Part shown: positions 1 through 9,351 of the stretch, piece after piece
How the letters are laid out: each line of letters starts with the position of its first letter
Position numbering within the stretch: position 1 is the stretch's first letter
NCBI GenBank assembly: GCA_963844695.1
Contig: CAWJPL010000035.1
Coordinates: 372,001-436,000 of the forward strand
Length of the DNA: 64,000 nt
DNA from: RYN-230 sp963844695
GTDB taxonomy: Bacteria > Actinomycetota > Actinomycetes > Streptosporangiales > Streptosporangiaceae
Direction of reading: 5' to 3'
Notes under the pieces: generated by a model
Databases searched by the model: none
The model's input: the letters and a program-made list of their open reading frames with translations, nothing else
Told to the model about the DNA's origin: nothing
Translations under genes and position numbers: made by a program

Positions 1-824
1 TTCAGGCGGGGCACGTAGAGGACGGCGAGATCACGCTCGGGGTCGAAGAGCACCACCGTGGCCGCGAAGCTGCGGCCCTGCCTGGTGGTGACCGACTGGC
101 CCTCGGTGACGCCCGCGACCACGTGGGCGTTGGTCAGGATGTGGTGGGGCGAGATGACGAACCCCGAGCCCTCGATCTTGCGCTGGCAGGACGGCGCGAT
201 CCCTGTCACCTTGACGATACTGTTCCGGGACCGGACCAGGCCTGCCGAGGACAGCACGGCCCGGTTGGGCGGGGCCACGGTCAGCGCCGGCTCGGCCCCG
301 AGCGCGCCGAAGACCTGGACGTACGGGCCGCTGGCCAGCAGGCTGCGGAAGTCAGAGAACATCGTCCGCGCGCCCGAGGGCATCACCCCGTCCACCGCGT
401 GCAGCACAGCGGACTTCTGCACCTGGGTGGTCACCATGGCGAACGGCGCGTTGACCACCGCCGACCCGATCAGCCACGCGATGAGCAGGACCGAGACGAC
501 GCTGATCGCGGCCCCCGCCACGGAGTCGATCACGGTCGCCGGGCGCCAGTGCACCCGGGAGCGCACCGCGGCGCCGATCGCGGAGGCGAGCAACTGGCCG
601 ATCATGGCGGCCACGAACACCGCGACGATAGCCACCAGGGCCTGCTGGGCCGACCCCTGCACCAGGGAGCGGGCGAGCTTAGGCGCGAAGGACGCTCCCA
701 CGGCCGCGCCGCCCAGGAACCCGGCGAAACTCAGGATTCCGACGATGAAGCCCTGGCGATAGCCGGCCACGGCGAATGCCGCGGCGAGCGCAATCAAGAT
801 CAGGTCAAGCAGGTCACCCGACAC
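1..824 (-). CDS. MarP-like membrane serine protease (CvpA domain plus trypsin-like domain), partial
   Basis: The reading frame runs off the window start, so the C-terminus is missing. About 274 residues are present from a GTG start. Residues 5-130 hold about four hydrophobic segments of the CvpA/colicin V production type. A periplasmic linker follows, and then the start of a trypsin-like domain with GSGFVISPHHILTNAHV (catalytic His about residue 234) and an Asp in ERDLAVL (about 265). The catalytic Ser would lie outside the window. Cys213 just before the protease domain matches the position of the regulatory disulfide known in Mycobacterium MarP. Family knowledge: MarP-type proteases act at the outer face of the membrane in acid and oxidative stress. 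Confidence 0.85.
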   Translation of the reverse strand, partial: MSGDLLDLILIALAAAFAVAGYRQGFIVGILSFAGFLGGAAVGASFAPKLARSLVQGSAQQALVAIVAVFVAAMIGQLLASAIGAAVRSRVHWRPATVIDSVAGAAISVVSVLLIAWLIGSAVVNAPFAMVTTQVQKSAVLHAVDGVMPSGARTMFSDFRSLLASGPYVQVFGALGAEPALTVAPPNRAVLSSAGLVRSRNSIVKVTGIAPSCQRKIEGSGFVISPHHILTNAHVVAGVTEGQSVTTRQGRSFAATVVLFDPERDLAVLYVPRL

Positions 825-894
825 CAGCCCACCGTATAGCGCGCGGTGTGATGATTGGTTCGCGCTACGGTATTGGCCGCGTCCAGCGACGGCA

Positions 895-1605
895 TTAGCT
901 CCCGGGGGCCAGCGCCTCCGGCGGCAGTTCCTCTACCTGGCCGTGGTCCCACGGCCGCTCCCATCCGCCCAGCGTGAGCAGCCGGTTGACCAGGGCCGCC
1001 GTGAACCCCCAGACGAGCATGCCCCGGACCCGGAAAGCGGGCCCGCTGACGCCGGAAGGATGCCGGATCGTTAGCCGCCGGCCGGGGTCGGAGAGTTCGG
1101 AGAGAGGGACCCGGGCCACCGCGGTCACCTCGGGCGGATCGGCGGGCGCCACCGGGACCGGCCGCCGCCACCAGGCGAGGACCGGCGTGACCGCGAAACC
1201 GCTCCGGGCGATGAACAGGTCCGGGAGCACGGCGAGCACGTCGACCCCGGAGGCCTCGACCCCCGCTTCCTCGGCCGCCTCCCGGAGCGCGGCCGGTACC
1301 GGGCCCGCGTCGGACTCGTCGATCGCGCCGCCGGGGAACGCGGGCTGGCCGGAGTGACGCCGCAGCCCCGGACCGCGCTGCACGAGCAGCAGGTCGGGTC
1401 CGTCTGCGCCCATGCCGAAGAGCACCAGCACCGCGGACGGGCGGCCGCCGCCAGGCGGCGGGCGCAGCAGCAGCGGGACCGCGGCCTCGCGGGCCTTCGC
1501 CGCCAGGTCGCGCAGCCAGGCCGGCGGCCCGTCCGGGGCGCCGTCGAGGCGGCTGGAACCGGAGCCCTGAGATCGCCCAGGGTCCACCGGGTCCACGGCA
1601 CTCAC
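895..1605 (-). CDS. NUDIX hydrolase, CoA pyrophosphatase (NudL) type
   Basis: 236 aa with GTG start. It carries the CoA-diphosphatase signature LRRHSGQPAFPGG directly before the Nudix helix, whose core REAAEEAGV is intact. That combination (UPF0035 motif plus Nudix box) is typical of NudL/YeaB enzymes that split CoA into 3',5'-ADP and 4'-phosphopantetheine. The start codon overlaps the stop of the upstream nth gene in a GTGA arrangement, so the two genes are translationally coupled. An nth-NUDIX pair followed by a CvpA/MarP-type gene is a common actinobacterial order. Substrate is inferred from motif only. Confidence 0.88.
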   Translation of the reverse strand: MSAVDPVDPGRSQGSGSSRLDGAPDGPPAWLRDLAAKAREAAVPLLLRPPPGGGRPSAVLVLFGMGADGPDLLLVQRGPGLRRHSGQPAFPGGAIDESDAGPVPAALREAAEEAGVEASGVDVLAVLPDLFIARSGFAVTPVLAWWRRPVPVAPADPPEVTAVARVPLSELSDPGRRLTIRHPSGVSGPAFRVRGMLVWGFTAALVNRLLTLGGWERPWDHGQVEELPPEALAPGS

Positions 1606-2306
1606 GAGAACGGGCCTGTCTTCACCAGCGCGCGGGCCGTCTTCTCGTCAGTCGGGCCTTCCCCGTACGACGGGCACAGCCGGGCGACGCCGCAGGCTCC
1701 GCAGGCGGGCCTGCGGGCGTGGCAGACCCGCCGGCCGTGCCAGATCAGCCGGTGGGACAGGATCGTCCACTCCGGCCGCGGGATGAGCGCCCCGACCTCC
1801 TGCTCGATCTTGACCGGGTCGGTCTGCGTCGTCCACCCGAAGCGCCGGGCCAGCCGGGAGAAGTGCGTGTCCACCGTGATGCCTGGCACACCGAACGCGT
1901 TGCCGAGCACGACGTTCGCCGTCTTCCGGCCTACCCCCGGCAGGGTGACCAGGTCGGCCAGCTTGCCGGGTACCTCCCCGGCGTACCGCTCGCACAGAGC
2001 CTGGCCCAGCCCGATGAGGCTGCTGGTCTTGGCCCGGAAGAACCCAGTGGACTGGATGATCTTCTCCATCTCGGCCCGGTCGGCCGCCGCGTAGTCGGCG
2101 GCGCTCCGGTAGCGCGCGAACAGCACCGGCGTTACCAGGTTGACCCGCTTGTCGGTGGTCTGCGCGGACAGGATCGTGGCGACCAGCAATTCCAGCGGCG
2201 AGGTGAAGTTGAGCTCAGTGTGGGCATCGGGATAGAGCAGGGCGAGTTCGCGGTTGATGCGCCGGGCCCGGCGGACGAGCGCGGTCCGGGAGGGATCAGT
2301 GGTCAC
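1602..2306 (-). CDS. nth: endonuclease III (DNA glycosylase/AP lyase)
   Basis: 234 aa. Helix-hairpin-helix LPGVGRKTANVVLGNAF contains the catalytic Lys, and TVDTHFSRL contains the catalytic Asp. The C-terminal cluster loop shows the C-x6-C-x2-C-x5-C pattern (CHARRPACGACGVARLC) that binds [4Fe-4S]. All residues needed for base-excision repair of oxidised pyrimidines are present and the length is normal. The stop overlaps the GTG of the NUDIX gene by 4 nt. Confidence 0.96.
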   Translation of the reverse strand: MTTDPSRTALVRRARRINRELALLYPDAHTELNFTSPLELLVATILSAQTTDKRVNLVTPVLFARYRSAADYAAADRAEMEKIIQSTGFFRAKTSSLIGLGQALCERYAGEVPGKLADLVTLPGVGRKTANVVLGNAFGVPGITVDTHFSRLARRFGWTTQTDPVKIEQEVGALIPRPEWTILSHRLIWHGRRVCHARRPACGACGVARLCPSYGEGPTDEKTARALVKTGPFS

Positions 2307-2453
2307 GGATCCAGCCTATTGAGCGGCCGCGCCATCTGGCGCACCGCGCGGTGGGCAGAGTGGCTCATCAGCGCGGCACCGGGCGGGCGCTAGGCTGCCA
2401 CCGCGCATGACCATCAGTTCCGTTATGCTTACGAAGAGCTTCCCGGGGGGGCC

Positions 2454-4109
2454 ATGGCAGGTGCACGAGTCGCCTCAGGCGCGGCGACACCGATCATGTC
2501 CGGGGCGGGCCTGGTCTCGATGGTGCGGCGGAACTGGCTGCTGGCCATCCTGCTCGTCGCCGGCCTCGTGCTGCGGGTGCTGACGCAGCTGGCCTACCGT
2601 CCCGCCCTGCTCTTCATCGACTCCATCAAGTACCTGTTCGGGGCGTATGCCGGGAACGACCCGCCCGGCTACGAGCTGATCCTGAAGGTCTTCCTCCGGG
2701 TCGGCACGCTGCCCATGGTGGCCGCCGTCCAGCACCTGCTCGGCCTGGCCATGGCCGTGGCGCTCTACCTGATCCTGCGCCGCCGCGGCGTGCCGCGCTG
2801 GCTGGCCGCCCTGGCCACCGCGCCTATCCTGCTGGACGCCTACCAGCTCCAGATCGAGCAGTCGATCATGCCCGACACGGCGTTCGAGGCCCTGATCGTC
2901 GCGGGCCTGGTCTGCCTGCTCTGGCAGCCACGGCCGCGGCTGTGGATGGTGCTGGCCGCGGGGCTCGCCCTGGGCGCCTCGGCGACGGTCCGCCAGGTCG
3001 GCGAGATCTTCATCCTGCCCGCGCTCGTGTACGTGCTGATCGCCGTGCCGGGCTGGCGCGTCAAGCTGACCAAGGCAGCGGCGCTGTGCGTGGCCTTCGC
3101 CCTGCCCATCCTGGTGATCAGCTTCCGGAACTACGTGGCCATCAAGCATTTCTCGCTCGCCCCGTACGCGGCCGGGACCATCTACGGCCGGGCCGGGGCC
3201 GCCGTCGACTGCGCCACGCTGACGGTGCCCCGCTACGAGCGGGCGCTGTGCCCCTCCCCGAGCCAGCAGGCGCGGGGCCCGGACTGGCTGGACCACGGGG
3301 CCACGTCGCCCATCAAGTACGTGGTCCCCCCGCCGGGGATGCCCCACGTGACGATGGCGGCCAACTTCAGCCGGCGGGTCTTCGAGCAGCAGCCCTGGCG
3401 GGTGGCCAGCGCGATCAGCCGGGACGCCATCAAGCTCTTCGCCTGGCAGCGGGTCACCTTCCCCGGCGACACGTCCGTCACGCGCTGGCAGTTCCAGCGG
3501 GCCTTCCCGCTGTACCCGCCCTACATCACCGACGTACGCGGCCATCTGCGCTTCGCCCAGCTCAATCCGGCGGGCAAGGTGAAGGTGATCGCGAGGGGGC
3601 GGCGCTTCCGCGACCAGCCCACGGTGAACACGGGCCTGGCCGGGTTCTTGCGCAGCTACCAGCTCGACGGCGGCTACACCCCCGGGCCGCTGTTCCTGTT
3701 CACCGTGCTGGCCGGGCTGGTCGGCACGCTCGGCGTGCTGCGCCGCCGGGCCTCCGCCGCGCAGCGCGCCACGGCCACCGCCTGCCTGCTCACCTTCCTC
3801 AGCGCGGTGGCGGTCCTGCTCGCGTCCGACCTGTTCGAGTTCAGCTGGCGCTATCAGCTGCCGGCCCTGGTCACCCTGCCGCCGGCCGGGGCGCTGGGCA
3901 TCACGGTGATCGTCGGGTACGTCGCGGCCCGGCGCCAGGGGGACTCGCGGCCCGTTCCCGGCCCGGATCACGAGCCGGCCTCCGTGCCCGGGGACGCGAG
4001 CTACTCCGGGTCCGGCCAGCCTGGCCGGGGCCCGAACCGGGCCGACGCGAACCACACGACCAAGGCCAGCGGGACCAGCAGCACGACCGGGAGCAGCGCG
4101 GGCACGTAG
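2454..4109 (+). CDS. polytopic membrane protein, GT-C glycosyltransferase-like
   Basis: 551 aa from an ATG preceded by a G-rich Shine-Dalgarno-like run; in-frame ATGs at 2496 and 2520 are alternatives. Residues 25-235 and 385-480 are rich in hydrophobic helices, separated by an extracytoplasmic stretch of about 150 residues with paired Cys. An early acidic residue after the first helix (FIDSIKYL) recalls the GT-C/PMT-like membrane glycosyltransferases, but no diagnostic motif was recognised, so the function is inference. The last 40 residues are Ser/Thr/Gly/Ala-rich, low in complexity, and lie antisense to the conserved end of the convergent DUF1275 gene (109 nt overlap). Confidence 0.7.
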   Translation: MAGARVASGAATPIMSGAGLVSMVRRNWLLAILLVAGLVLRVLTQLAYRPALLFIDSIKYLFGAYAGNDPPGYELILKVFLRVGTLPMVAAVQHLLGLAMAVALYLILRRRGVPRWLAALATAPILLDAYQLQIEQSIMPDTAFEALIVAGLVCLLWQPRPRLWMVLAAGLALGASATVRQVGEIFILPALVYVLIAVPGWRVKLTKAAALCVAFALPILVISFRNYVAIKHFSLAPYAAGTIYGRAGAAVDCATLTVPRYERALCPSPSQQARGPDWLDHGATSPIKYVVPPPGMPHVTMAANFSRRVFEQQPWRVASAISRDAIKLFAWQRVTFPGDTSVTRWQFQRAFPLYPPYITDVRGHLRFAQLNPAGKVKVIARGRRFRDQPTVNTGLAGFLRSYQLDGGYTPGPLFLFTVLAGLVGTLGVLRRRASAAQRATATACLLTFLSAVAVLLASDLFEFSWRYQLPALVTLPPAGALGITVIVGYVAARRQGDSRPVPGPDHEPASVPGDASYSGSGQPGRGPNRADANHTTKASGTSSTTGSSAGT

Positions 4110-4741
4110 GCCGTGACCAGGGCCGAGGCACAGGCTCCCACGACCACCGCGGCGAAGATGCCCAGGCTGCGCTCCAGGCCCTGGGGCTTGCGCCCGGTGA
4201 CCAGCGCCGAGATTACGCTGGTCATCGTTCCGGTCAGGTACGTCGTGGATATCTCGCCCAGGTGGCGGACGGTGGCCGACTGGATGCCCATGGCGATGGC
4301 CGCGCCGGCCAGCAGCAGCAGCTGGACCGTCGCGGACGGGTGGCCACCGGACAGTTCCCAGCCCACACAGAACACCACGAGCACGCAGAACTCCAGGCCG
4401 AGCGCCACCGTGAGCCACGACGGCCAGATCTCGCGGTGCGCGATCACCGCCAATGAGTGGCGGCCCCGCCAGCCCGCCAGCCAGCGGCCCGTCCGCCGGG
4501 CCGACAGGGGTGCCCCCACGGCTACGCCGGCCACGTAGCTGGCCAGCGCCACCGCGCAGTGTTCAGCGAGCACCCCGTCGTGGGTCCCGGCCGCGACGCC
4601 CAGCAGCACCAGGGTCCCGGTGATCACGCTGGCGAACACGTGACCCAGGTGCAGGAATACGGTGGCGTCAACGCCGCCGGTGGTCACGGTGAGCAGGACG
4701 ACCAGCAGGTCCCGGGCGCCCGAGCGCCAGTCCTTAGCCAC
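4001..4741 (-). CDS. DUF1275 (YoaK) family membrane protein
   Basis: 246 aa from the GTG at 4741, chosen because an AGGGA lies upstream and it does not overlap the FUSC gene; a longer frame starts at 4825. The family motif TGGVDATVFLHLGHVFASVI is followed by TGTLVLLG, and the second half has GIQSATVRHLGEISTTYLTG. About six membrane helices. YoaK proteins are conserved inner-membrane proteins of unknown biochemical role. It lies 10 nt after the FUSC gene, so the two are probably one operon. Its 3' end overlaps the convergent GT-C-like gene by 109 nt. Confidence 0.86.
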   Translation of the reverse strand: MAKDWRSGARDLLVVLLTVTTGGVDATVFLHLGHVFASVITGTLVLLGVAAGTHDGVLAEHCAVALASYVAGVAVGAPLSARRTGRWLAGWRGRHSLAVIAHREIWPSWLTVALGLEFCVLVVFCVGWELSGGHPSATVQLLLLAGAAIAMGIQSATVRHLGEISTTYLTGTMTSVISALVTGRKPQGLERSLGIFAAVVVGACASALVTAYVPALLPVVLLVPLALVVWFASARFGPRPGWPDPE

Positions 4742-4751
4742 GGCCAGGTCC

Positions 4752-6617
4752 CTAGGCCCCGCGCTCGCCGGTGAGCGCCCGCCAGACGTCGCCGATCCGG
4801 TCGGCCAGCAGGCGGACTCCGTCACCGTCCGGCAGCGTCGGCTCCGCGGGGAGCCGGCCTTCCCGGACGCCGCGGGCCAGCTCGCGCAGGGCGGCGGCCA
4901 GCTGCCCGACGTCCCGGGGGCCGGGACGCTGGCCGGTGACGTCGGCGCGCACGGCGGTCGCGGTCACGGTGTCCGTGACCTGCTCGAGTGCGGCGAGGGC
5001 CGGCCACAGCCGGACGGCCCGCCTGCTCACCGAGGGGGGCTCTGCCATCGTCCGCTGAAACTCCGTGCGCAGGTCGGATAGGGCTCGGTAGGACTGGCGG
5101 CGCAGCGACGACCGGCCCGGCTGGCCGAGTAGCGCCTGCTCCGTGTAACGCGCCACACTATCGAGCGCGACGGCCAGCTGTTCGGGCAGGTGGGCATGCC
5201 AGCTCGAGGGCCAGGGGGCGTACCCCACCAGGAGCACGATGGCGCAGCCCAGCGCGGTGTCGATCAGCCGGTCCAGGGCGAGCGACCAGCCGACCGGATG
5301 CAGCAGGTCGATCAGGATGACCACCAGCGGGGTCAGGAACGTGCTGTACAGGCCCCAGTTGCGGTCCCGGCCGTAGGGCAGCAGCCCGGCGAACACGGCG
5401 CAGGCGATCAGCAGCAGCGGGCCCGCCGGGATGACGACGAGGATGATCGCGCCCAGCACCGCGCCGACCATGGTGCCGATCCCGCGCTGCAGCGCCCGGG
5501 CGAACACCGAGCCGAAGTCCGGGCGCAGCACGATCGCGACGGTCAGCACCACCCAGTACGAGCGCTGGATCGGGAACGCCTGGCTGACCACGGCGGCCAC
5601 GCCGACGGACAGCATCAGCCGGAGCGCGAAGACCCGGGTCAGGCGGCCGCCCAGCGTTTCGGCCAGCACGTCCCGCAGGCGTTCACGGGGGCTGGGGCCG
5701 CGGGGAGCGGGGGAGCTTTCCGGCTGGCGCTTGCCGGAGACCAGGTCGGCCGCGCCCGCGACGGCGGCGGCTAGCGCCTGCAGGCCGGGGGTGTCGCCCG
5801 GAGGCGGCCGGACCGCGGAGACCGGCGTGCCGTACTGGATGGCGTCGGCGATCGCGTCGATCGAGGCTACGAGTCCGGGCGGGGCCTTGACCCCCTCCTG
5901 CACCAGGGTGACGGCCGCCTCGGTGAGCGCGTGGGTCTGGGTCAGCAGCGCGGCGATGCGGTTCAGCTCCGGGTCCCGGCCACTGGCCCGGATCCGACGC
6001 GAGGCGAGGTCGTCCCAGGCCTTGTTCAGCGCGGTGACGACGGCCTGGTGGGCCTCGGGATAGTCCGGCGTGCCGGCGGCGCGCAGCGCCCGGGCCAGCG
6101 CGCGGTAGACGTCCGCGGTGCTGCGCTGCTCGGCGGCCAGCGGCGTGATCAGCCAGGCGGGCACCAGCAGCAGCATCGCCCAGCCCAGCCCGGCGAGCAT
6201 CAGTAGCGGGGCCCACCACCAGGGCCGCAGCGCGCCCAGCGGGCCGGTGCCAAGGATGGTGTAGACGAGCAACTGGAGGCTAGTGATGGCCATCGTGGCC
6301 CCGGCCGCGCTCATCAGGGCCGAGATCCCGGCCACCAGGACCAGCACCACGACCGCGAGCCAGCCCTGACCGTGCACCAGGCCGCCGAGCACCAGCCCGG
6401 CCGCCCCGCCGCAGATCCCGGCCGTGGCCATCCGCTTGATCCGCGCGGGATACGGGCCACCGCGGTCCGCAACCGAGCCCAGCAGGCCGCCCATCGCGCC
6501 CAGGAGTCCTGCGGACTGGCTGCCGAGGGCGTATCCCAGGGCCAGCGGCCCGCAGACGGCCAGCGCGGCGCGGATCACCGCCGGCCACGGCACCGGGGCG
6601 GGCGCCGGCCGCATCAC
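4752..6617 (-). CDS. FUSC family membrane protein (aromatic acid exporter-like)
   Basis: 621 aa. There are two blocks of about six hydrophobic helices (residues 10-175 and 330-480), each followed by a cytoplasmic helical region. The second block contains SYWVVLTVAIVLRPDFG and the GTMVGAVLGA segment typical of FUSC/YccS/ArpB proteins. Members of the family include the AaeB component of hydroxybenzoate efflux and fusaric acid resistance proteins; the substrate cannot be read from the sequence. The start is GTG 6617 or ATG 6614, preceded by GAGG. First gene of a pair with the DUF1275 protein. Confidence 0.82.
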   Translation of the reverse strand: MMRPAPAPVPWPAVIRAALAVCGPLALGYALGSQSAGLLGAMGGLLGSVADRGGPYPARIKRMATAGICGGAAGLVLGGLVHGQGWLAVVVLVLVAGISALMSAAGATMAITSLQLLVYTILGTGPLGALRPWWWAPLLMLAGLGWAMLLLVPAWLITPLAAEQRSTADVYRALARALRAAGTPDYPEAHQAVVTALNKAWDDLASRRIRASGRDPELNRIAALLTQTHALTEAAVTLVQEGVKAPPGLVASIDAIADAIQYGTPVSAVRPPPGDTPGLQALAAAVAGAADLVSGKRQPESSPAPRGPSPRERLRDVLAETLGGRLTRVFALRLMLSVGVAAVVSQAFPIQRSYWVVLTVAIVLRPDFGSVFARALQRGIGTMVGAVLGAIILVVIPAGPLLLIACAVFAGLLPYGRDRNWGLYSTFLTPLVVILIDLLHPVGWSLALDRLIDTALGCAIVLLVGYAPWPSSWHAHLPEQLAVALDSVARYTEQALLGQPGRSSLRRQSYRALSDLRTEFQRTMAEPPSVSRRAVRLWPALAALEQVTDTVTATAVRADVTGQRPGPRDVGQLAAALRELARGVREGRLPAEPTLPDGDGVRLLADRIGDVWRALTGERGA

Positions 6618-6804
6618 CTCGGCGAGCCACGGCGGGACCGCGGCCGAGGCGCGGAAGCTTGGCCGGCTTCTTCACTCCGAGCCGGCCGGCGTGATCGGGA
6701 AACGGCTCACCCGGACATCGTGCCAGTCGCGCCAGGATCTGGCACCGGCACATCTCCGGCCTGCCCAGACCCGTGGGCCCAGCCCCCTCAGCCCAGGCCC
6801 GGCG

Positions 6805-7126
6805 TCAGCCAGGTTCCGCCCAGCGATAGCTCGTGGCCGCCCCGCCGTCGACGCGGACGGTCCCGGCCGCGTGGCCCGGATCCCGCCAGATCGTGTACTC
6901 CCCGGCCGGGAGGGCCGGGTACACCGCGGCGTGGCTGGAGGCCGGCCCTAGCCCGGCGCTCCCGGACGACGGCGTGCGTCAACCCGGCAGGGTCACGCAC
7001 CGGGCTGACGTGGATCTCCTCCCCCGCCATGACGGCCGGGGTGATGATGATCAGCGCGCCGACGTCGTCGCCGATGTCGAGCACCACGCTCCCCGGGCCC
7101 GACGGCCCGGGGCGGCTTTCCGTCAC
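6805..7126 (-). pseudogene. small conserved actinobacterial protein, frameshifted
   Basis: The first part from GTG 7126 (about 50 residues, including SVVLDIGDDVGALIIIT and AGEEIHVSPV) reads in one frame. The homologous end (HAAVYPALPAGEYTIWRD through YRWAEPG, stop at 6805) reads in another. The two join if one base is removed near 6955-6975. Small proteins of this shape are often listed as phospholipase-like, but I do not recognise a catalytic site. It lies 9 nt downstream of the DUF4331 gene with a GAGGTGG ribosome site, so it is probably the last gene of that operon. Real decay or a sequence error cannot be separated here. Confidence 0.7.
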
Positions 7127-7135
7127 GGCGCCACC

Positions 7136-8521
7136 TCAGGACGGGAAGTAGTAGCCACCGTAGGGCACGCCCAGGTACGGGAAGGTCCGCAGGTACGGCT
7201 TCTTCACGTCCTTGGGGGTGAGCCCGTCGGTGATCACACCCGCCGCGGCGTCCGGCTTGTAGCCCGGGGCCACCAGCGGGTAGGTGAGCCCGGCGATGGC
7301 CCGCAGTTCGATCGTGACCACGTCGTCGAAGACCCGGCGGCCGTTCGGGAAGCCGGCCAGGTCACCACCGAGCACGCCGAGGATGTTGGGCTTCCTCGAG
7401 GGCTTGATGGCGGTGTTGAGCCGGAGCATGTCGGCCAGCACGGACCCGGTGTGGTTCTGGAAGCCCTTGATCAGGCCGGCCGGGATCCCGGTCAGCAGGA
7501 TGGCCTCCAGGTCCGCGCGGGCCTTCCCGGACTTGTCCAGCGCCGCCAGATGCGGGAACACCCCCGGGTAGAGGGCGGGCAGCAGCTGGGCCAGCTCGGG
7601 GTGGGCCACGTACGAGGCGAAGTCCGAGTCGTACATCGGCGGCTGGCTGTTCCAGAAGTCTTTCTTGCCGAGCGGGATGAGCACCTCGTTGACGAGCGGG
7701 TTACCGAGCCGCGAGACCTGCCGGTACGGGCCGCTCGGCATGCTCAGACCCCGATCGGCGTCCCAGACCTGGGCGGACCGACGGCTGGCGGTGGTCCACA
7801 CGCCGATGACCGCTTGCGGGTCGCTCTCGTCCCGTGAGCTGGAGCCGGTCAGCGCGGCGATCGGCACCTGCAGGGCGATGGAATGGACGTTCAGCTCGTT
7901 GGTGGTGTTCACCCCGGGCGCGGACTTGCTGAAGACGTGCATGCCGTACTTGGCGTGCAGCTGCTGGAAGGGCCGGAGGGTGGCGAGGTCGAAGATCGAC
8001 CCCAGGTCCACGTAGAACCCCTCGGCGCGCTGGCCCGCGAACACCCTGACGCCGCCGGGCAGGGAGTGCACCGCGCTGGCCGCCAGGGTGGCGTACCGGG
8101 GGGTGGACAGCGGCCCGATGTTGCACGGCGGGCAGGCCAGGCCGTCGCCCAGCTGCTGGGAGAGCCCGCCCGCGACCCGGGTGACCGTGTAGAACTGGCG
8201 GCTGTTCCAGTTGGGACTGTTCAGCGACCGGATCGGCCCGGTGTTGTACAGGAACGTGTCCGGGTTCCGCAGCCTGGTAGTGAACGTGAACTGATAGGTG
8301 ATGTCCGCGGCCCCGTCGCCGTTGGTGTCGATGTGGATCGCGTACAGGACATCGTCACCGAACTCATAGAAGTTCGGGCCGCCCGCCGGTTCCTCGAGCG
8401 GGATGTAGTTGGCGATCAGCGTCACCGTGGACGGCCGGTCGGGGCTGACGAACGCGTAGACATCGGTACTGTCCGCGACCGGATCCTTGGAGATCTCCGG
8501 CGCCTCGCGGTGCGATGACAT
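7136..8521 (-). CDS. DUF4331 family protein
   Basis: 461 aa, ATG start. The N-terminus SSHREAPEISKDPVADSTDV is the hallmark of DUF4331, followed by DVYAFVSP and a conserved FYEFGDDVLYAIHIDTNGDG segment. The family is found beside metal-dependent oxidoreductases and in secreted or periplasm-associated proteins, but its biochemical role is unknown. No signal peptide is visible at this start. It sits between a Tat-signal protein upstream and a broken small protein downstream, at the distal end of the hydrogenase accessory arm. Confidence 0.9.
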   Translation of the reverse strand: MSSHREAPEISKDPVADSTDVYAFVSPDRPSTVTLIANYIPLEEPAGGPNFYEFGDDVLYAIHIDTNGDGAADITYQFTFTTRLRNPDTFLYNTGPIRSLNSPNWNSRQFYTVTRVAGGLSQQLGDGLACPPCNIGPLSTPRYATLAASAVHSLPGGVRVFAGQRAEGFYVDLGSIFDLATLRPFQQLHAKYGMHVFSKSAPGVNTTNELNVHSIALQVPIAALTGSSSRDESDPQAVIGVWTTASRRSAQVWDADRGLSMPSGPYRQVSRLGNPLVNEVLIPLGKKDFWNSQPPMYDSDFASYVAHPELAQLLPALYPGVFPHLAALDKSGKARADLEAILLTGIPAGLIKGFQNHTGSVLADMLRLNTAIKPSRKPNILGVLGGDLAGFPNGRRVFDDVVTIELRAIAGLTYPLVAPGYKPDAAAGVITDGLTPKDVKKPYLRTFPYLGVPYGGYYFPS

Positions 8522-8639
8522 GGATTACCTCACAGCTAGTCGTGGTGGCTGGCCGGACCGCGCCGGTCAGCGGCGCCGGACGGGGCAGCTGCCAGATAGG
8601 GCAGATGCCGGATGGGGCAGAGGGAGCCAGGCGGAGGAG

Positions 8640-9023
8640 CTACCGGCTCGCCCGGGCGAGCCGGGCGGCGAGCTCTGGGTCACGCAGTCGGGTGCGGGTC
8701 GTTCCCGCGAAGATGTCCATCTCGCCGGTGCGCGCGTCGCGAACGTGGATCACGAGCGGCCCGTCGTCTTCGCGGCCCGGATGTGCGGCCGCGTCGTGAG
8801 TCGTGCTGGCGGCGGAACGGCCGGTCCGGTCCGCGGACGGCTTCGACCGGGACGGCCGGGCCGCGGCCGCGGCGGGGAGGGCAGCGAACGCGCCGCCCGC
8901 GACCAGGCCGGCCGCGCTGGCACCGGCGGCGGTGCGCAGCATCGCCCGGCGGGACACCGGGGCGTGCTGGCCGGCCAGGCGTGCTCCCGTTTCCGGCGTC
9001 TCCTCGCGATGATCTTCAGCCAT
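8640..9023 (-). CDS. small Tat-signal protein of unknown function
   Basis: 127 aa from ATG 9023, chosen for the G-rich ribosome site just upstream; GTG 9041 is in frame. The twin-arginine motif SRRAMLRTAAG is followed by a hydrophobic h-region and an AAAAA cleavage-like site. The mature part is about 70 residues and ends with a conserved-looking block (PLVIHVRDARTGEMDIFAG). The protein is probably exported folded or lipid-facing. It lies 118 nt upstream of DUF4331 in the same direction. No family was recognised; the link to the hydrogenase island is by position only. Confidence 0.75.
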   Translation of the reverse strand: MAEDHREETPETGARLAGQHAPVSRRAMLRTAAGASAAGLVAGGAFAALPAAAAARPSRSKPSADRTGRSAASTTHDAAAHPGREDDGPLVIHVRDARTGEMDIFAGTTRTRLRDPELAARLARASR

Positions 9024-9351
9024 GGTCGTCCCCCCGGGCACGGTGCGGCAGCCTGTCGTGGATAGCGCTCGACGGCCTGCGGCTGGCCCGGCATGAACTC
9101 CGTCCGGCTCGCGCCACGCTGCAGAGCGTCACGCTAAGTATTCGCAATCCGCAACTAAGTGTAACTAGAAAACCACGCACCGTTATAAAAGCGTGATCCG
9201 CCGTGGTCCTGCCCCGGCCGGATCAGGCCATCCGTCATACGCTGACGGCCCCGTACTCAGGCAGCACTGCACTCAGACGGCACCGTGCTCAGACGGCACC
9301 GTGCTCAGCCAGGCCGTAGTCGGGTGGCACTGCACTCAGGCGGCACCGTGC
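9024..9351. other. 328-base intergenic stretch with degenerate tandem repeats
   Basis: No gene was found. The left half is relatively AT-rich near 9135-9190 (possible promoter for the Tat-signal gene on the minus strand). The right half (9255-9350) is filled by CTCAGRCGGCACCGTG-like repeats that continue into the end of the neighbouring 85-aa gene. Confidence 0.7.

Noticed and set aside
2475..4418. 647-codon minus-strand open frame over the GT-C-like gene
   Set aside because: Gly/Arg/His-rich shadow of a membrane protein gene with good hydrophobic helices on the plus strand.
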